Positions 21,095 to 33,313 of a stretch of DNA of 64,000 bases are shown here, piece after piece. Every line of letters begins with the position of its first letter. The stretch's first letter is position 1. This DNA is from Lolium rigidum (taxonomy: Eukaryota > Streptophyta > Magnoliopsida > Poales > Poaceae). The stretch is taken from positions 393,682,249 to 393,746,248 of the forward strand of contig NC_061510.1 in the NCBI RefSeq assembly GCF_022539505.1, read 5' to 3'. The notes under the pieces were generated by a model that worked only from the letters and a program-made list of their open reading frames with translations, was not told the origin of the DNA and ran no database searches. Both the position numbers and the translations under genes were made by a program.

Positions 21095-23014
21095 AGCATC
21101 CCCAAGCTTAGTTACTGCTCGTCCCGAGCGAGGTAAAACGATAACAAAGATAATTTCGAAGTGATATGCCATCATAACCTTGATCATACTATTTGTAAAC
21201 ATATGTAGTGAATGCAGCGATCAAAAACAATGGTAATGACATGATAAAACAAGTGAATCATAAAGCAAAGACTTTTCATGAATAGTACTTCAAGACAAGT
21301 ATTAATAAGTCTTGCATAAGAGTTAACTCATAAAGCAATAAATCAAAGTAAAGGCATTGAAGCAACACAAAGGAAGATTAAGTTTCAGCGGTTGCTTTCA
21401 ACTTGTAACATGTATATCTCATGGATAATTGTCAACATAGAGTAATATAACAAGTACAATATGCAAGTATGTAAGAATCAATGCACAGTTCACACAAGTG
21501 TTTGCTTCTTGAGGTGGAGAGAAATAGGTGAACTGACTCAACATAAAAGTAAAGAGAATGGTCCTTCAAAGAGGAAAGCATCGATTGCTATATTTGTGCT
21601 AGAGCTTTTATTTTGAAAACATGAAACAATTTTGTCAACGGTAGTAATAAAGCATATGAGTTATGTACATTATATCTTACAAGTTGCAAGTCTCATGCAT
21701 AGTATACTAATAGTGCCCGCACCTTGTCCTAATTAACTTGGACTACCGGATCTTTGCAATGCACATGTTTTGACCAAGTGTCACAATGGGGTACCTCCAT
21801 GCCGCCTGTACAAAGGTCTAAGGAGAAAGCTCGCATTTTGGATTTCTCGCTTTTGATTATTCTCAACTTAGACATCCATACCGGGACAACATGGACAACA
21901 GATAATGGAATCCTCTTTAATGCATAAGCATGTGGCAACAATTATTATTCTCATATGAGATTGAGGATATATGTCCAAAACTGAAACTTCCACCATGATT
22001 CATGGCTTTAGTTAGCGGCCCAAAGTTCTTCTCTAACAATATGCATGCTCCAACCAAAAAGGTGGTAGATCTCTCTTAGTTCAGACAAGACGGACATGCA
22101 TAGCAACTCACATGATATCCAACAAAGAATAGTTGATGGCGTCCCCAGAAGCATGGTTATCGCACAACAAGCAACTTAATAAGAGATAAAGTGCATAAGT
22201 ACATATTCAATACCACAATAGTTTTTAAGCTATTTGTCCCATGAGCTATATATTGCAAAGGTGAATGATGGAATTTTAAAGGTAGCACTCAAGCAATTTA
22301 CTTTGGAATGGCGGATAAATACCATGTAGTAGGTAGATATGGTGGACACGAATGGCATAGTGGTTGGCTCAAGTATTTTGGATGCATGAGAAGTATTCCC
22401 TCTCGATACAAGGTTTAGGCTAGCAAGGTTATTTGAAACAAACACAAGGATGAACGGTACAGCAAAACTCACATAAAAGACATATGGTAAACATTATAAG
22501 ACTCCATACCGTCTTCCTTGTTGTTCAAAACTCAATACTAGATGTTATCTAGACTCTNNNNNNNNNNNNNNNNNNNNNNNNNNNNNNNNNNNNNNNNNNN
22601 NNNNNNNNNNNNNNNNNNNNNNNNNNNNNNNNNNNNNNNNNNNNNNNNNNNNNNNNNCACGCACGTAAATTGGCAGATTTTTCTAAATTTTCGACGAGCG
22701 GGGGCGGCTCAATTTCGTGACAGCAAGAAATCTGTTCCTGCGCAGTAATCCAAATCTAGTATTGACTTTACTATCAAAGACTTTACTTGGCACAACAATG
22801 CAATAAAATAAAGATAAAGAGAGGTTGCTACAACAGTAACAACTTCCAAGACTCAAATATAAAACAAAGTGCAGAAGTAAAATAATGGGTTGTCTCCCAT
22901 AAGCGCTTTTCTTTAACGCCTTTCAGCTAGGCGCAGAAAGTGTGAATCAAGTATTATCAAGAGACGAAGCATCAACATCATAATTTGTTCTAATAATAGA
23001 ATCATAAGGTAACT
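21095..23014 (-). mobile_element. Athila-type internal non-coding region with an assembly gap
   Basis: It holds the polypurine tract at 21095-21112 and then AT-rich sequence without reverse transcriptase or integrase signatures. 100 Ns at 22558-22657 mark a gap of unknown true length. The pol region could be in the gap, but the flanking sequence on both sides looks like the 3' untranslated part, so more likely it was never there. Confidence 0.7.
22558..22657. other. Assembly gap (100 N)
   Basis: Exactly 100 N, a common placeholder for a gap of unknown size, lies inside the internal region of the Athila-type element. Confidence 0.99.
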
Positions 23015-25080
23015 TCATTCTATTTCTAGGGAAGTGTTCCACACCTTTTTGAGAGGAAATTGATATTTAATATTACCTTCCTTCATATCAATGGTAGCAC
23101 CAACAGTTCGAAGAAAAGGTCTTCCCAATATAATGGGACAAGATGCATTGCATTCAATATCCAAGACAACAAAATCAACGGGGACAAGGTTATTGTTAAC
23201 CATAATGCGAACATTATCAATCCTCCCCAAAGGTTTCTTTATAGCATTATCAGTAAGATTAACATCCAAATAACAATTTTTCAATGGTGGCAAGTCAAGC
23301 ATATCATAGATTTTCTTAGGCATAACAGAAATACTTGCACCAAGATCACATAAAGCATTACAATCAAAATCATTGACCCTCATCTTAATGATGGACTCCC
23401 AACCATCTTCTAACTTCCTAGGAATAGAAGTTTCAAGTTTTAGTTTCTCTTCTCTAGCTTTTATGAGAGCATTTGTAATATGTTTTGTAAAGGCCAAATT
23501 TATAGCACTAGCATTGGGACTTTTAGCAAGTTTTTGTAAGAACTTTATAACCTCAGAGATGTGACAATCATCAAAATCTAAACCATTATGATCTACAGCA
23601 ATGGGATCATTTTCCCCAATATTTTGAAAAATTTCAGCAGTTTTATCACAAGCAGTTTCAGCAGTTTTAGCAGTTTGAGGCAATTTTGCACGCTTTGCAC
23701 TACGAGTAGGAACATTGCCAACACCAATTATTTTACCATTGATAGGAGGGGGTGTAGCAACATGTGAAGCATTACCATTTCTAGTGGTGGTAATAGTCCA
23801 AACTTTAGCTACATTATTCTCTTTAGCTAGTTTTTCGTTTTCTTCTCTTTCCCACCTAGCATGCAATTCAGCCATCAATCCAATATTCTCATTAATTCGA
23901 ACTTGGATGGCGTTTGCTGTAGTAACAATTTTATTATCATTATCCTTATTAGGCATAACTTTCAATTTTAAAAGATCAACATCGGAGGCAAGTCTATCAA
24001 CCTTAGAAGCAAGAATATCAATTTTATCAAGCTTTTCCTCAACAGATTTGTTAAAAGCAGCTTGTGTACTAATAAATTCTTTAAGCATGGCTTCAAGACC
24101 AGGGGGTACACTCCTATTATTGTTGTAAGAATTCCCATAATAATTACCATAACTATTACCATTAGCAGAAGGATATGGCCTATAGTTGTTACCGAATTAT
24201 TCCTATAAGCATTGTTGTTGAAATTATTACTTTTAATGAAGTTCACATCAACATGTTCTTCTTGGGCAACCAATGAAGCTAAAGGAACATTATTAGGATC
24301 AACATTAGATCTACCATTCACAAGCATAGACATAATAGCATCAATCTTATCACTCAAGGAGGAGGTTTCTTCAACAGAATTTATCTTCTTACCTTGTGGA
24401 GCTCTTTCCGTGTGCCATTCAGAGTAATTTGTCATCATATCATCAAGAAGCTTTGTTGCCGCCCCCAAAGTGATGGACATAAAGGTACCTCCAGCAGCTG
24501 AATTCAATAGGTTCCGCGAAGAAAAATTCAATCCTGCGTAGAAGGTTTGGATGATCATCCAAATTGTTAGTCCATGGGTAGGGCAATTCTTCACCAAAGA
24601 TTTCATTCTCTCTCATGCTTGAGCAACATGTTCATTATCTAATTGCTTAAAATTCATTATGCTACTTCTCAAAGATATAATTTTAGCGGGAGGATAATAT
24701 CTACCAATAAAAGCATCCTTACATTTAGTCCATGAATCAATACTATTTCTAGGCGGAGATAGCAACCAATCTTTAGCTCTTCCTCTTAAGGAGAAAGGAA
24801 ACAATTTTAATTTTATTATGTCACCATCTACATCCTTATACTTTTGCATTTCACAAAGTTCAACAGAATTATTAAGATGGGCAGCAGCATCATAAGAACT
24901 AACACCAGAAAATTGCTCTCTCATAACAAGATTTAGTAAAGCGAGGTTTAATTTCAAAGAATTACATTTGTAGTAGCAGGTGGAGCAATAGGTGTGCATA
25001 AGAAATCATTATTATTTGTGCTAGTGAAGTCACACAACTTAGTATTCTCAACAGTACCCAATTTAGAAGTAGTAAATAAA
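23015..25080 (-). pseudogene. Athila-type gag and aspartic protease, broken
   Basis: Read on the minus strand, the first part matches a retrotransposon gag domain (LKLFPFSLRGRAKDWLLSPP, then IGRYYPPAKI). A spacer rich in Asn and a coiled segment (KLDKIDILASKVDRLASDVD) follow. The last part is a retropepsin-like protease with active-site DLGAS, the Asp-Leu-Gly form usual in this lineage, and ILGRPFLRT. Breaks: a frame change near 24957, a TGA at 24613-24615 where the family has Trp, and a frame change near 24195. The protease part (23015-24088) is open. Reverse transcriptase, RNase H and integrase are missing. In an intact element gag builds the particle and the protease processes it. Confidence 0.8.
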
Positions 25081-25287
25081 GCAAACTAAATAAAGTAAAT
25101 GCAAGTAACTAATTTTTTTGTGTTTTCAATATAGAGAACAAGACAGTAAATAAAGTAAATCTAGCAACTAATTTTTTGTGTTTTGATATAAGAGCAAACA
25201 AAGCAGTAAATAAAGTAAAACAAAGCAAGACAAAAACAAAGTAAAGAGATTGGATGTGGGAGACTCCCTTTGCAGCGTGTCTTGATC

Positions 25288-25400
25288 TCCCCGGCAACGG
25301 CGCCAGAAAGTATCTTGCTGTCCACAACTGGCGCGTGGTTGACGTGGGAGATAGAAATCTCTGTGGTGTAGCTTTTCTTCGTTCCCCGGCAACGGCGCCA
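25288..25400 (-). other. Two copies of a tRNA-Asp-type primer binding site
   Basis: TGGCGCCGTTGCCGGGGA occurs on the minus strand at 25383-25400, 11 bp inside the 5' LTR end, and again at 25288-25305. This 18-mer complements the tRNA-Asp 3' end and is the primer site used by Athila-lineage elements. The outer copy is in the working position. Confidence 0.85.
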
Positions 25401-25411
25401 GAAAATATGCT

Positions 25412-27003
25412 TGATGGCGTGCAAGAAACGTCCGTTGGAAACCCCAAAAGAAAGGTGTGATGCGTACAGTAGCAAGTTTTCCTTCAGTAAGAAACCAAGG
25501 TTATCGAACCAGTAGGAGTCAAGGAACACGTGAAGGTCGTTGGTGGCGGGGTGTAGTACGACGCAACACCAGGGATTCCGGCGCCAACGTGGAACCTGCA
25601 CAACACAATCAAAGTACTTTGCCCAACGTAACAGTGAGGTTGTCAATCTCACCGGCTTACTGTAAACAAAGGATTAGATGTATAGTGTGGAAGATGATGT
25701 TTGTTTGCGAAGAACAGTAAAGAACAATTGCAGTAGATTGTATTTCAGATGTAAAGAATGGACCGGGGTCCACAGTTCACTAGTGGTGTCTCTCCCATAA
25801 GATAAATAGCATGTTGGGTGAACAAATTACGGTTGGGCAATTGAAAAATAAAGAAGGCATAACAATGCACATATATATATCATGATGAGTACTATGAGAT
25901 TTAATCGGGGCATTACGACAAAGTACATAGACCGCTATCCGGCATGCATCTATGCCTAAAAAGTCCACCTTCAGAGTTATCATCCGAACCCCTTCCGGTA
26001 TTAAGTTGCAAACAACAGACAATTGCATTAAGTATGGTGCGTAATGTAATCAACACAAATATCCTTAGACAAAGCATCGATGTTTTATCCCTAGTGGCAA
26101 CAGCACATCCACAACCTTAGAACTTTCTTTCACTGTTCCAGATTCGATGGAGGCATGAACCCACTATCGAGCATAAATACTCCCTCTTGGAATTACAAGT
26201 ATCAACTTGGCCAGAGTCTCTACTAGCAACGGAGAGCATGCAAGAACATAAACAACATATATGATAGATTGATAATCAACTTGACATAGTATTCAATATT
26301 CATCGGATCCCAACAAACACAACATGTAGCATTACAAATAGATGATCTTGATCATGATAGGCAGCTCACAAGATCTAGCATGATAGCACAATGAGGAGAA
26401 GACAACCATCTAGCTACTGCTATGGACCCATAGTTCAGGGGTGAACTACTCACACATCGATCCGGAGGCGATCATGGTGATGAAGAGACCTCCGGGAGAT
26501 GATTTCCCTCTCCGGCAGGGTGCCGGAGGCGATCTCCTGAATCCCCCGAGATGGGATTGGCGGCGGCGGCGTCTCTGGAAGGTTTCCGTATCATGGCTCT
26601 CGGTACTGGGGTTTTCGCGACGAAGGCTTTAAGTAGGCGGAATGGTAGGTTTAGGGGCGACGCGAGGGGCCCACACAACAGGGCGGCGCGGCCCCACCCT
26701 TGGCCGCGCGGCCCTGGTGTGGCGTCGCCTCGTCGCCCCACTTCGTAATCCTTTCGGTCTTCTGGAAGCTTCATGGAAAAATAAGACCCTGGGCGTTGAT
26801 TTCGTCCAATTCCGAGAATATTTCCTTATTAGGATTTACGAAACCAAAAACAGCAGAAAACAACAGCGGCTCTTCGGCATCTCGTCAATAGGTTAGTGCC
26901 GGAAAATGCATAATAATGACATATAATGTGTATAAAACATGTGAGTATCATCATAAAAGTAGCATGGAACATAAGAAATTATAGATACGTTTGAGACGTA
27001 TCA
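25412..27003 (-). mobile_element. Athila-type LTR (1,592 bp), 5' LTR position of the minus-strand element
   Basis: Minus-strand start TGATACGTCTCAAACGTATC at 27003, end CACGCCATCA at 25412, followed by the primer site. Its sequence belongs to the subfamily of the fragment at 3812-4461 rather than to that of the partner LTR at 19501. Flanks ctaaa (27004) and gcgac (19496-19500) do not match as a target duplication. Confidence 0.85.
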
Positions 27004-27263
27004 CTAAACAGACACAAATGGGTCTGGCCAATACCCGACCAGGGGGTGTGCGGTGGCCGGTAGCCACCGACCTGGTCGGTGTATAGGTTTTGCCATTTCT
27101 ATCCGTTATGCGGTGTCCTGTTGGATTCGGCCTAATCTGGTCCGGAGTATTCAGTTTCCTGGAAAAAGGCCATGGCCCATTCACAAACCACAGGTTATCA
27201 TGGCTGGGTTTCTTTGGTGGGTCATTGTTCAATCGTCAAATCACCAGAAACTCAATTCTTCCC

Positions 27264-27614
27264 GGGTGCGTATGATCCCTCTACCATAAAACATATTTTC
27301 AAGTGTGAAAAAAATTTGACAAAAAAATTTACATGTACATCTTCATAATATATGTGTGTTCGTCAAGTTTCACGAAAAAATGATATTTTTTGTAGTCTAC
27401 GTGAAAAAGATAAAATTTATCTTGTGACAAGTCTTTGTTTTAGCACCGAATTTTATCTTTTTTACACACACCATACGACAAGTTGATTTTTCATGAAACG
27501 ACTTTGTGAGCGTTGAGCACATGAAGATGTACGTGCGAAAATTTTATTTCAATTTTTTTGACATTTCAAAATATGTCTAACATGCATTTCAAAATAAAAG
27601 GAGCATACGCTCCC
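27264..27614. mobile_element. MITE with GGG(A/T)GCGTATG ends, ~351 bp
   Basis: The left end gggtgcgtatgatccct (27264-27280) is mirrored at the right by ggagcatacgctccc (27600-27614). Further inside, acatattttc...ttgacaaaaaaatt pairs with aattttttt gacatttcaaaatatgt, so the whole element folds on itself. It is AT-rich and non-coding. It resembles known grass MITEs of this end type. The superfamily is uncertain. Confidence 0.7.
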
Positions 27615-27805
27615 ATGTGCCAAAACATCACTCCCTCAAATCACACGCTTGTCTAGCACCACAAGTTTTCATTATCACTTTCTTTCTTATTTTAGTTTCT
27701 CTTTTGTGACAAACGACCGGCCGGCCCTTACAATTTCTCCCATGTAAAAAACGCCAACTTACACAAGGGGACGATGTCAGTTTGGACATGTTGTGCTGAT
27801 CTTCC

Positions 27806-27813
27806 TATTAAAT
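27806..27813 (+). promoter_or_regulatory. Likely TATA box of the NLR gene
   Basis: TATTAAAT lies about 30 bp before a C/A-rich leader that carries a good splice donor at 27978. No other TATA-like sequence fits better between the MITE and the leader. Confidence 0.45.
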
Positions 27814-27835
27814 ACGCAGCAAGGCAAAGCTAGCA

Positions 27836-28960
27836 AGCTATCTAGCCTCCCGCGAGCATTGACTCACGACTCTGGCCGTGACCACACCAAGGCGAAGTCG
27901 ATCTCTGCTGTCTGCAGTCTGCACAGCACGCTCCGCCGTTCGACGAACTTGACGATTTGAGCTGCGAGCACTTCTAGGTGAGTTTCTCGGTGTCTCTCAC
28001 AGCTTCTTCTCCGATAGGTCGACCATGGGCCATGGCTAGTGCGCGGTATGGTGGACTTGGAACCTAATTAAAGCTAGGTTCTTGCCGATCAGATCAGTCT
28101 AATCAAACACGGCTACAGAAGGGGGGAACAAGTATCCAAAGCAGTTCACTAAGGCTAGTTATAGTGGGAAATAATTTAGACTAGTAGTAGTCTAACATAT
28201 GACATGTTACTAATCCCTCCATATAAACCGGTATTTAGGGTAGTACAGTATTGTTTAGCGCTAGGATTTAGATGGTTAACCATTGGACCAGAATGATCGC
28301 TGCAAACAACATTTTCTTCTTGTTTCCTGTGATGGTTAATGATAGAATCGGAAAATCAGGGTGTTTTTCTCACGTTGGTTCTGCATGCCACCTGATCAGA
28401 TCGGAAGAGGATCAATCACCGCTAATTGAGCCCGCATTCATGGTCAGTTTATGTTCTTGCGGATCACCCCTCCCTCCCTCCTTCGTCCCCGTTGAAACCT
28501 CGCGAAATTAGGTGCCAAATCTCTCACACCTGCTCCAAAAGCCAAAATTTTCTCGGAAAACTTCTCCCGCGATCGAGTTCTAGTGAATTCTGGAGTAGTT
28601 CAAGTTATTACTTTCATAGTGGGTAGTAACGTATATGTAGTTTTATGTATTATATTATTTACTATGTTCTAGACTCACCTTGTTTGCACAGTGTGATGTT
28701 ATGGTAATATAGCTAGTTACTGCCACCTTACTCTATTTTTCTCATTTGTTGTCACGCCATATCACCAAAATATCTTGGGGTGTGTGATGTTACTACCTAT
28801 ATTATTCCCACTATAAGTAGTTTAATTGGATACAAATCTTCATGACTTGTACTAGTTTAGTAATTGTACATAATTTATCTCTAATAAAAACTACCTTCCG
28901 AAAATGTTCCTATTTTTCTTTTTTTGTGAAAATAAAGGCTAATCAAACACCATCTCCCAG
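27836..28960 (+). other. NLR 5' UTR: first exon and leader intron
   Basis: A leader of about 140 bp ends at the donor cttctag/gtgagttt (intron from 27978). The acceptor catctcccag stands at 28951-28960, ten bases before the NLR start codon. The intron (983 bp) contains MITE sequence. Grass NLR genes often carry such an intron just before the ATG. RNA evidence would be needed to confirm it. Confidence 0.55.
28153..28820. mobile_element. MITE(s) with ggctagttatagtggg ends in the NLR leader intron
   Basis: The left end ggctagttatagtggg (28153-28168) is mirrored by cccactataagtag (28807-28820). An inner copy (catagtgggtagtaac, about 28614) faces gttactacctat (about 28789). The spacing suggests one MITE at about 28605-28820 and a second broken end to its left. 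No clear target duplication was found. Confidence 0.5.
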
Positions 28961-28970
28961 GCAAGGAGGA

Positions 28971-31900
28971 ATGGCAGAGTCCGCTGTTAGAACCGTGGTT
29001 GGGAGTGTGGGCAATCTTGTTGTTCATGAGACCAGATTCTTATGTGGGGTCACTGTTGAAGTGGAGTTCTTGAAAGATGAGTTGATGAGACTGCAGGCCT
29101 ACCTCAAAGATGCTGATGAAAAATGGAGGTCAGGTAATGCTAGAGTTGCTATCTTGGTGAGTCAGGTTAGGAATGCAGCTTATGAAGCTCAAAATATCAT
29201 TGAAGCTGCAGACTACATGGAAAAGAAAAACAAGCTCGATAAGGGATTCATGAGTGCTATTTCAAGTTATGCTCGCCTACCAAGTGACATGGCCACCCTT
29301 CATAAAATAGGTGTACGGATTCGACGTGTAAGAAGGAAGCTCAATGAGATATTTCAAAGTGCAGAACATCTGAAAATTGATATGTGTAATACTCATGTAG
29401 TTGTGAATGAGTTTCCACAAGATTCCGGACTTACCCACCAACACTCGTGAAGATGATGTTGTCATGGTTGGTTTTCAAGATGAGCATGGAGAAATAGTAG
29501 ACCAGTTAGTTGATGGTGAGAACATGCTAAGTGTCATCTCCATAGTTGCCATGGGTGGGGCGGGGAAAACAACACTAGCTAGAAAAATTTGCACCTCATC
29601 TAGAGTCAGACAAAACTTCGACATTGTTGCATGGGTGACTTTATCTCAAACATTCAAGGGCATTGACTTACTCAAGGATATTATGAAACAAATAACAAGC
29701 AACACATATGATTCAATTGATCAAATGCAGGAGTATGAAGTGGGAAAGAAGATCAATGACTTTCTATTACAGAAGAGATACTTGGTAGTTCTCGATGATG
29801 TGTGGAAAGAAGACGCGTGGTACCAACTAAATAGAACAGTTAAAGCCTTTCCTGATGCTTCTAACGGTAGTAGAATACTGCTAACCACAAGGAAGGTAGA
29901 TGTTGCAAAACATGTAGAAATGTCAACCCATGTTCATGCTTTGAAGCATTTAGATGAAGAGAAAAGTTGGGAGCTATTTCGTAGCAAAGCTTTACCATCA
30001 TACAGACGGTCTGCCATGCGTGACGTGGACGAGTTTGAAAAACTTGGGAGAAAACTAGCAAGTAAGTGTGACGGGCTGCCACTTGCACTTACAGTTTTGG
30101 GAGGTTATCTATCAAAGAATATGAATACGCAATCATGGTCCGATGTGTTGTTGGGTTGGCCGTCCACCACAAATGTACATTTGATGAGAGACATACTAGC
30201 TCGCAGTTACAAGGACTCGGCAGATCCTCATTTGAGGTCATGTTTCCTCTATCTTGCTGCTTTTCCCGAGGATTATATTATAGGTGTCTCTGTTCTAGTT
30301 GCACTATGGATAGCAGAAGGATTTATTCCACGAGGCACAAATACATGACCAGGAAGAAATAGCACGTAAGTATGTAGCTGAGCTAGCTCAAAGAAGCTTG
30401 GTGCAAGTTACCGACGAAGCAAGGCACTTGGATGGATAGAGGAACTGAGGGTTCATGATATTTTACATGATTGGTGTATAGAAGAGGCAAAACAAGACGG
30501 TTTTCTTTATGTCATTAAAAAAACTTCAGGTCTTTCATCTCTTTCAACAATTTTATATTTTAGTAGTATTGAAACCTTGTTGATGCCACTCCTAAATAGC
30601 CTACTTTTATTTATGCCACTAGTATATGCAAGGTAAATCATTTCCTATTACTGTATAGAACATTTAGTTTCTCTATTCGATTTCATTAACTGTCAATTAG
30701 AAGAGCTCCATTAGCTAAATTATGGTTTTTTTTTAGTTTTTTATAGAGAAAATCATAAATTATACTTGTAAAGTCAATGTTGTACTATGCGTAAACTTTA
30801 TTTGCTTAATGTATCTCTTTTTCTATTTTTGATACCCAAACAGACAAAACAGTACGTGCTAGCTAGAAATCACATAGTGAACATATAAGTAATTGCATTT
30901 AGCGGCAAAATAGTTTCGGTACACTCTTTACATTTTCCAAATTTTTACAGTTTTTCTGTTAATAACATAGAGATATGTCAGTTACCATTTTTTTGGATAA
31001 AGATGTCAGTTACCAATGGCATGTAGAAAAATTATTCTTTGATATGTGGCAATTATGTTGTCTCTTGCTGAAAATTGGCAAACAAAAAATATTGCAGGCC
31101 AACTTACCGCGCCATCAACTGATATCATGACATCATATCGTTCTTCTTATCAAGGCTTCAGTGGTCAGAATTTGCACGCACCGCCTAATCTCCGAGCTCT
31201 AATTGGCTTTCAACTTCCACCAATATATCTCCCTAAACTCAGATTTCTTCGAGTTCTTCACGTTGAGGACTCAAGAATAAGGGGTTCGTCCAGTGCAATT
31301 GGTGGGTGCATTCACCTAAGATGCCTTAGATTCATCAGATGTAAAGATGTGACTCTCCCTTCTTCAATTGGACAACTCCTTTACCTCCAAACTATTGATA
31401 TGACAGACACACACTCACTAGTACCAAAATCTATGTGGGATATCCCTTCTCTAAGGCATGTTCACCTCTGTGATGGATTTTCTTCACCAAGGGGTGTTCA
31501 ACAAATGGATCTCCAGACCTTCCGGTTATGTATTTCCCCTACTAATTCGAACAAATATTGCAATCTTGACATGATGATGTTTCTGCGACAAGTGAGTCAA
31601 CTAACAACCTTGTGGTTGAGTATACACCCGCGCATGACTGCAGAAATGATAAATATATTTGCACACATGCCTTGCCTGGTTGATGTTCACCTCTATAAAC
31701 ATAAGGCTCGAGCAGAGCCCGGCTTTAAATTAATAAAGCCCCAACGGCAGCATTGATGTTCACCTCTCACAGTTGAGTGCTTTTGATAAATTGCCTGAGA
31801 GCCATCACTTCCCACAAAACCTAAGAAGTTTCAATCTATCTTCTTATGCCATTAAACAAGACCCGATGCCGGTGTTGGAGAAGCTTCTGTGTCTTGTGGT

Positions 31901-32219
31901 GTTGAAGTTGGAGGGGTACACTGGACGAACCATGTCATGCTCCGCCCTAGGTTTTCCTCGTCTGCAGATCTTACAACTTTTACGTTGTCCGAACACTGAG
32001 GAGTGGAAGATCGAGGCTGGTACCATGCCAAGGCTTTCCCACATGATACTCGAGGGGTTCCCTAAGATGAGGAATCTCCCCGAGGGTTTGTTGCACCTTC
32101 CATCCCTCAATCATTTGGGACTATACAGAATGCCCTTGGTTTCTGTTGGAGATGACAAGACGTTGAAGGAGCTGCAACAGAAAAGATGTGCGGTAACTAT
32201 ATATTCCCTTGGTCCCTAA
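28971..32219 (+). pseudogene. CC-NB-ARC-LRR (NLR) disease-resistance gene, broken by several frameshifts
   Basis: NLRs are intracellular immune receptors. From the ATG at 28971 an Rx-type coiled-coil domain runs about 140 codons. A single extra G near 29427 shifts the frame. The NB-ARC follows with P-loop GGAGKTT (about 29554), kinase-2 YLVVLDDVW (29779-29805), RNBS-B SRILLTT, GLPL (about 30070), [16 protein letters not shown] (about 30241) and the MHD position as VHD (30451-30459). Between about 30329 and 30432 the reading lies in another frame and then returns. A probable intron (donor 30530, acceptor 31097) precedes the LRR exon (31098-32219). The LRR exon is shifted by a short insertion at 31695-31767 and ends at TAA/TAG-type stop 32217-32219. 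The motifs are well kept, so inactivation is recent, or some breaks are assembly errors. Confidence 0.85.
31680..31767. mobile_element. 58-bp retroposon fragment with 15-bp target duplication in the LRR exon
   Basis: The 15-mer ttgatgttcacctct stands at 31680-31694 and again at 31753-31767. Between them are 58 bp including ctcgagcagagcccggcttt and aattaataaagcc, which resembles the 3' ends of grass LINE elements. The size and exactness of the duplication fit LINE-type insertion of a strongly 5'-truncated copy. The 73 added bases shift the frame by one, exactly the shift seen in the NLR reading. Confidence 0.75.
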
Positions 32220-32723
32220 GATGAGCAAACTGCCTGAATGGTTGCTGCACATTCCATCCTTTGATTATGTTGGAGATGACACCATGCCTTCGATTATGTT
32301 GGAGATGACACCATGTTTAAGGAGCTACAACACAAAGCATGTGAGGTAACTTTTTCACATGTCCCGTCCTGGCCCCCCTATCCTAGTTTATTATATGGTC
32401 TTTGATTTCACTGACGTTGTCCTCGTTCGGTACAGGATGGATCAAGATGTCTGTTCTTAGTAGTGTTCTATTTTATTTAACTTGTTCTTGGCTTTCCTCT
32501 GTGTCTTTCTTTTCCACATGCCTTACTTGTTTGCTTGTCTGGATGATACTATCTTATGCTCTTTACAATTTGCAGGTGATTAAAAAGTGCTTAAGCTGCA
32601 TTCTTCGCGATGACATGCAACACATGAATGCGTTACTTTCAAAGGATCGGATGGGTTTGCTTTCTTAATTCTGTAAATATCAGTCGTGCGTGTAATTGTG
32701 TACCAGTCAGTCGATGTACCAAG

Positions 32724-33313
32724 AGCTACGACGGCAAGTTGCACTTCTCGTCGAGGCGGTACTTGGTGGAGTGCAACGGGCGCCTCCTCACGGTCATCAG
32801 GTACGTCCAGTTCGGAGAAACCGTCATGATCGAGGTACACGCGCTCGAGCCGGACGACTCCTGGGCGCGGGTCAAGGGCATCGTCGGCCGCGCACTCTTC
32901 GTCGGCGACGCCTTCTCAGGTTCTTTCCCGGCCGCTGCAGCGTCCGCCTCGGACGACATGATCGGAGAGAACCAGGTCTGCTTCGTCGACCACGAGATGA
33001 GCATCAGCGAGGAGCTTGACAACCGCAGGCCCGCAGCCCGTCCGCCGATGCCTACGGCCCGCGCTGCGGCGGCGTCTACCGCTCCGTGCTCACGAACGTC
33101 GAGCGCGACCTCGGTCGCCGCCCCCTCCGCACCGTCGAAGCCTACGTGATGAGCGACAGGTGCGTTAACGCGTACCGGCGGCCCAGCGAATCGTGGGCGG
33201 CGAGGACGGGACGGTGGAAGCTGGCGAGGGTCCAGGACTTCCCCAGGTCCATTCCATTTGGGCAGAGACTTGGTGGAGCCAAGCACAATGAGGAGGATTC
33301 CGTGGTGATCTGA
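32724..33313 (+). pseudogene. F-box/DUF295 C-terminal fragment, third copy
   Basis: It matches 15884-16459 of the second F-box copy from agctacgacggcaagtt onward (SSRRYLVECNGRLLTVIRYV, ARVKGIVGRALFVGDAFSG, NQVCFVDHEMSI) and ends at the same VVI stop. An 8-bp duplication (gcccgcag, 33029-33036) shifts the frame. The F-box and the first half are absent. The join at 32724 is abrupt. Confidence 0.85.
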
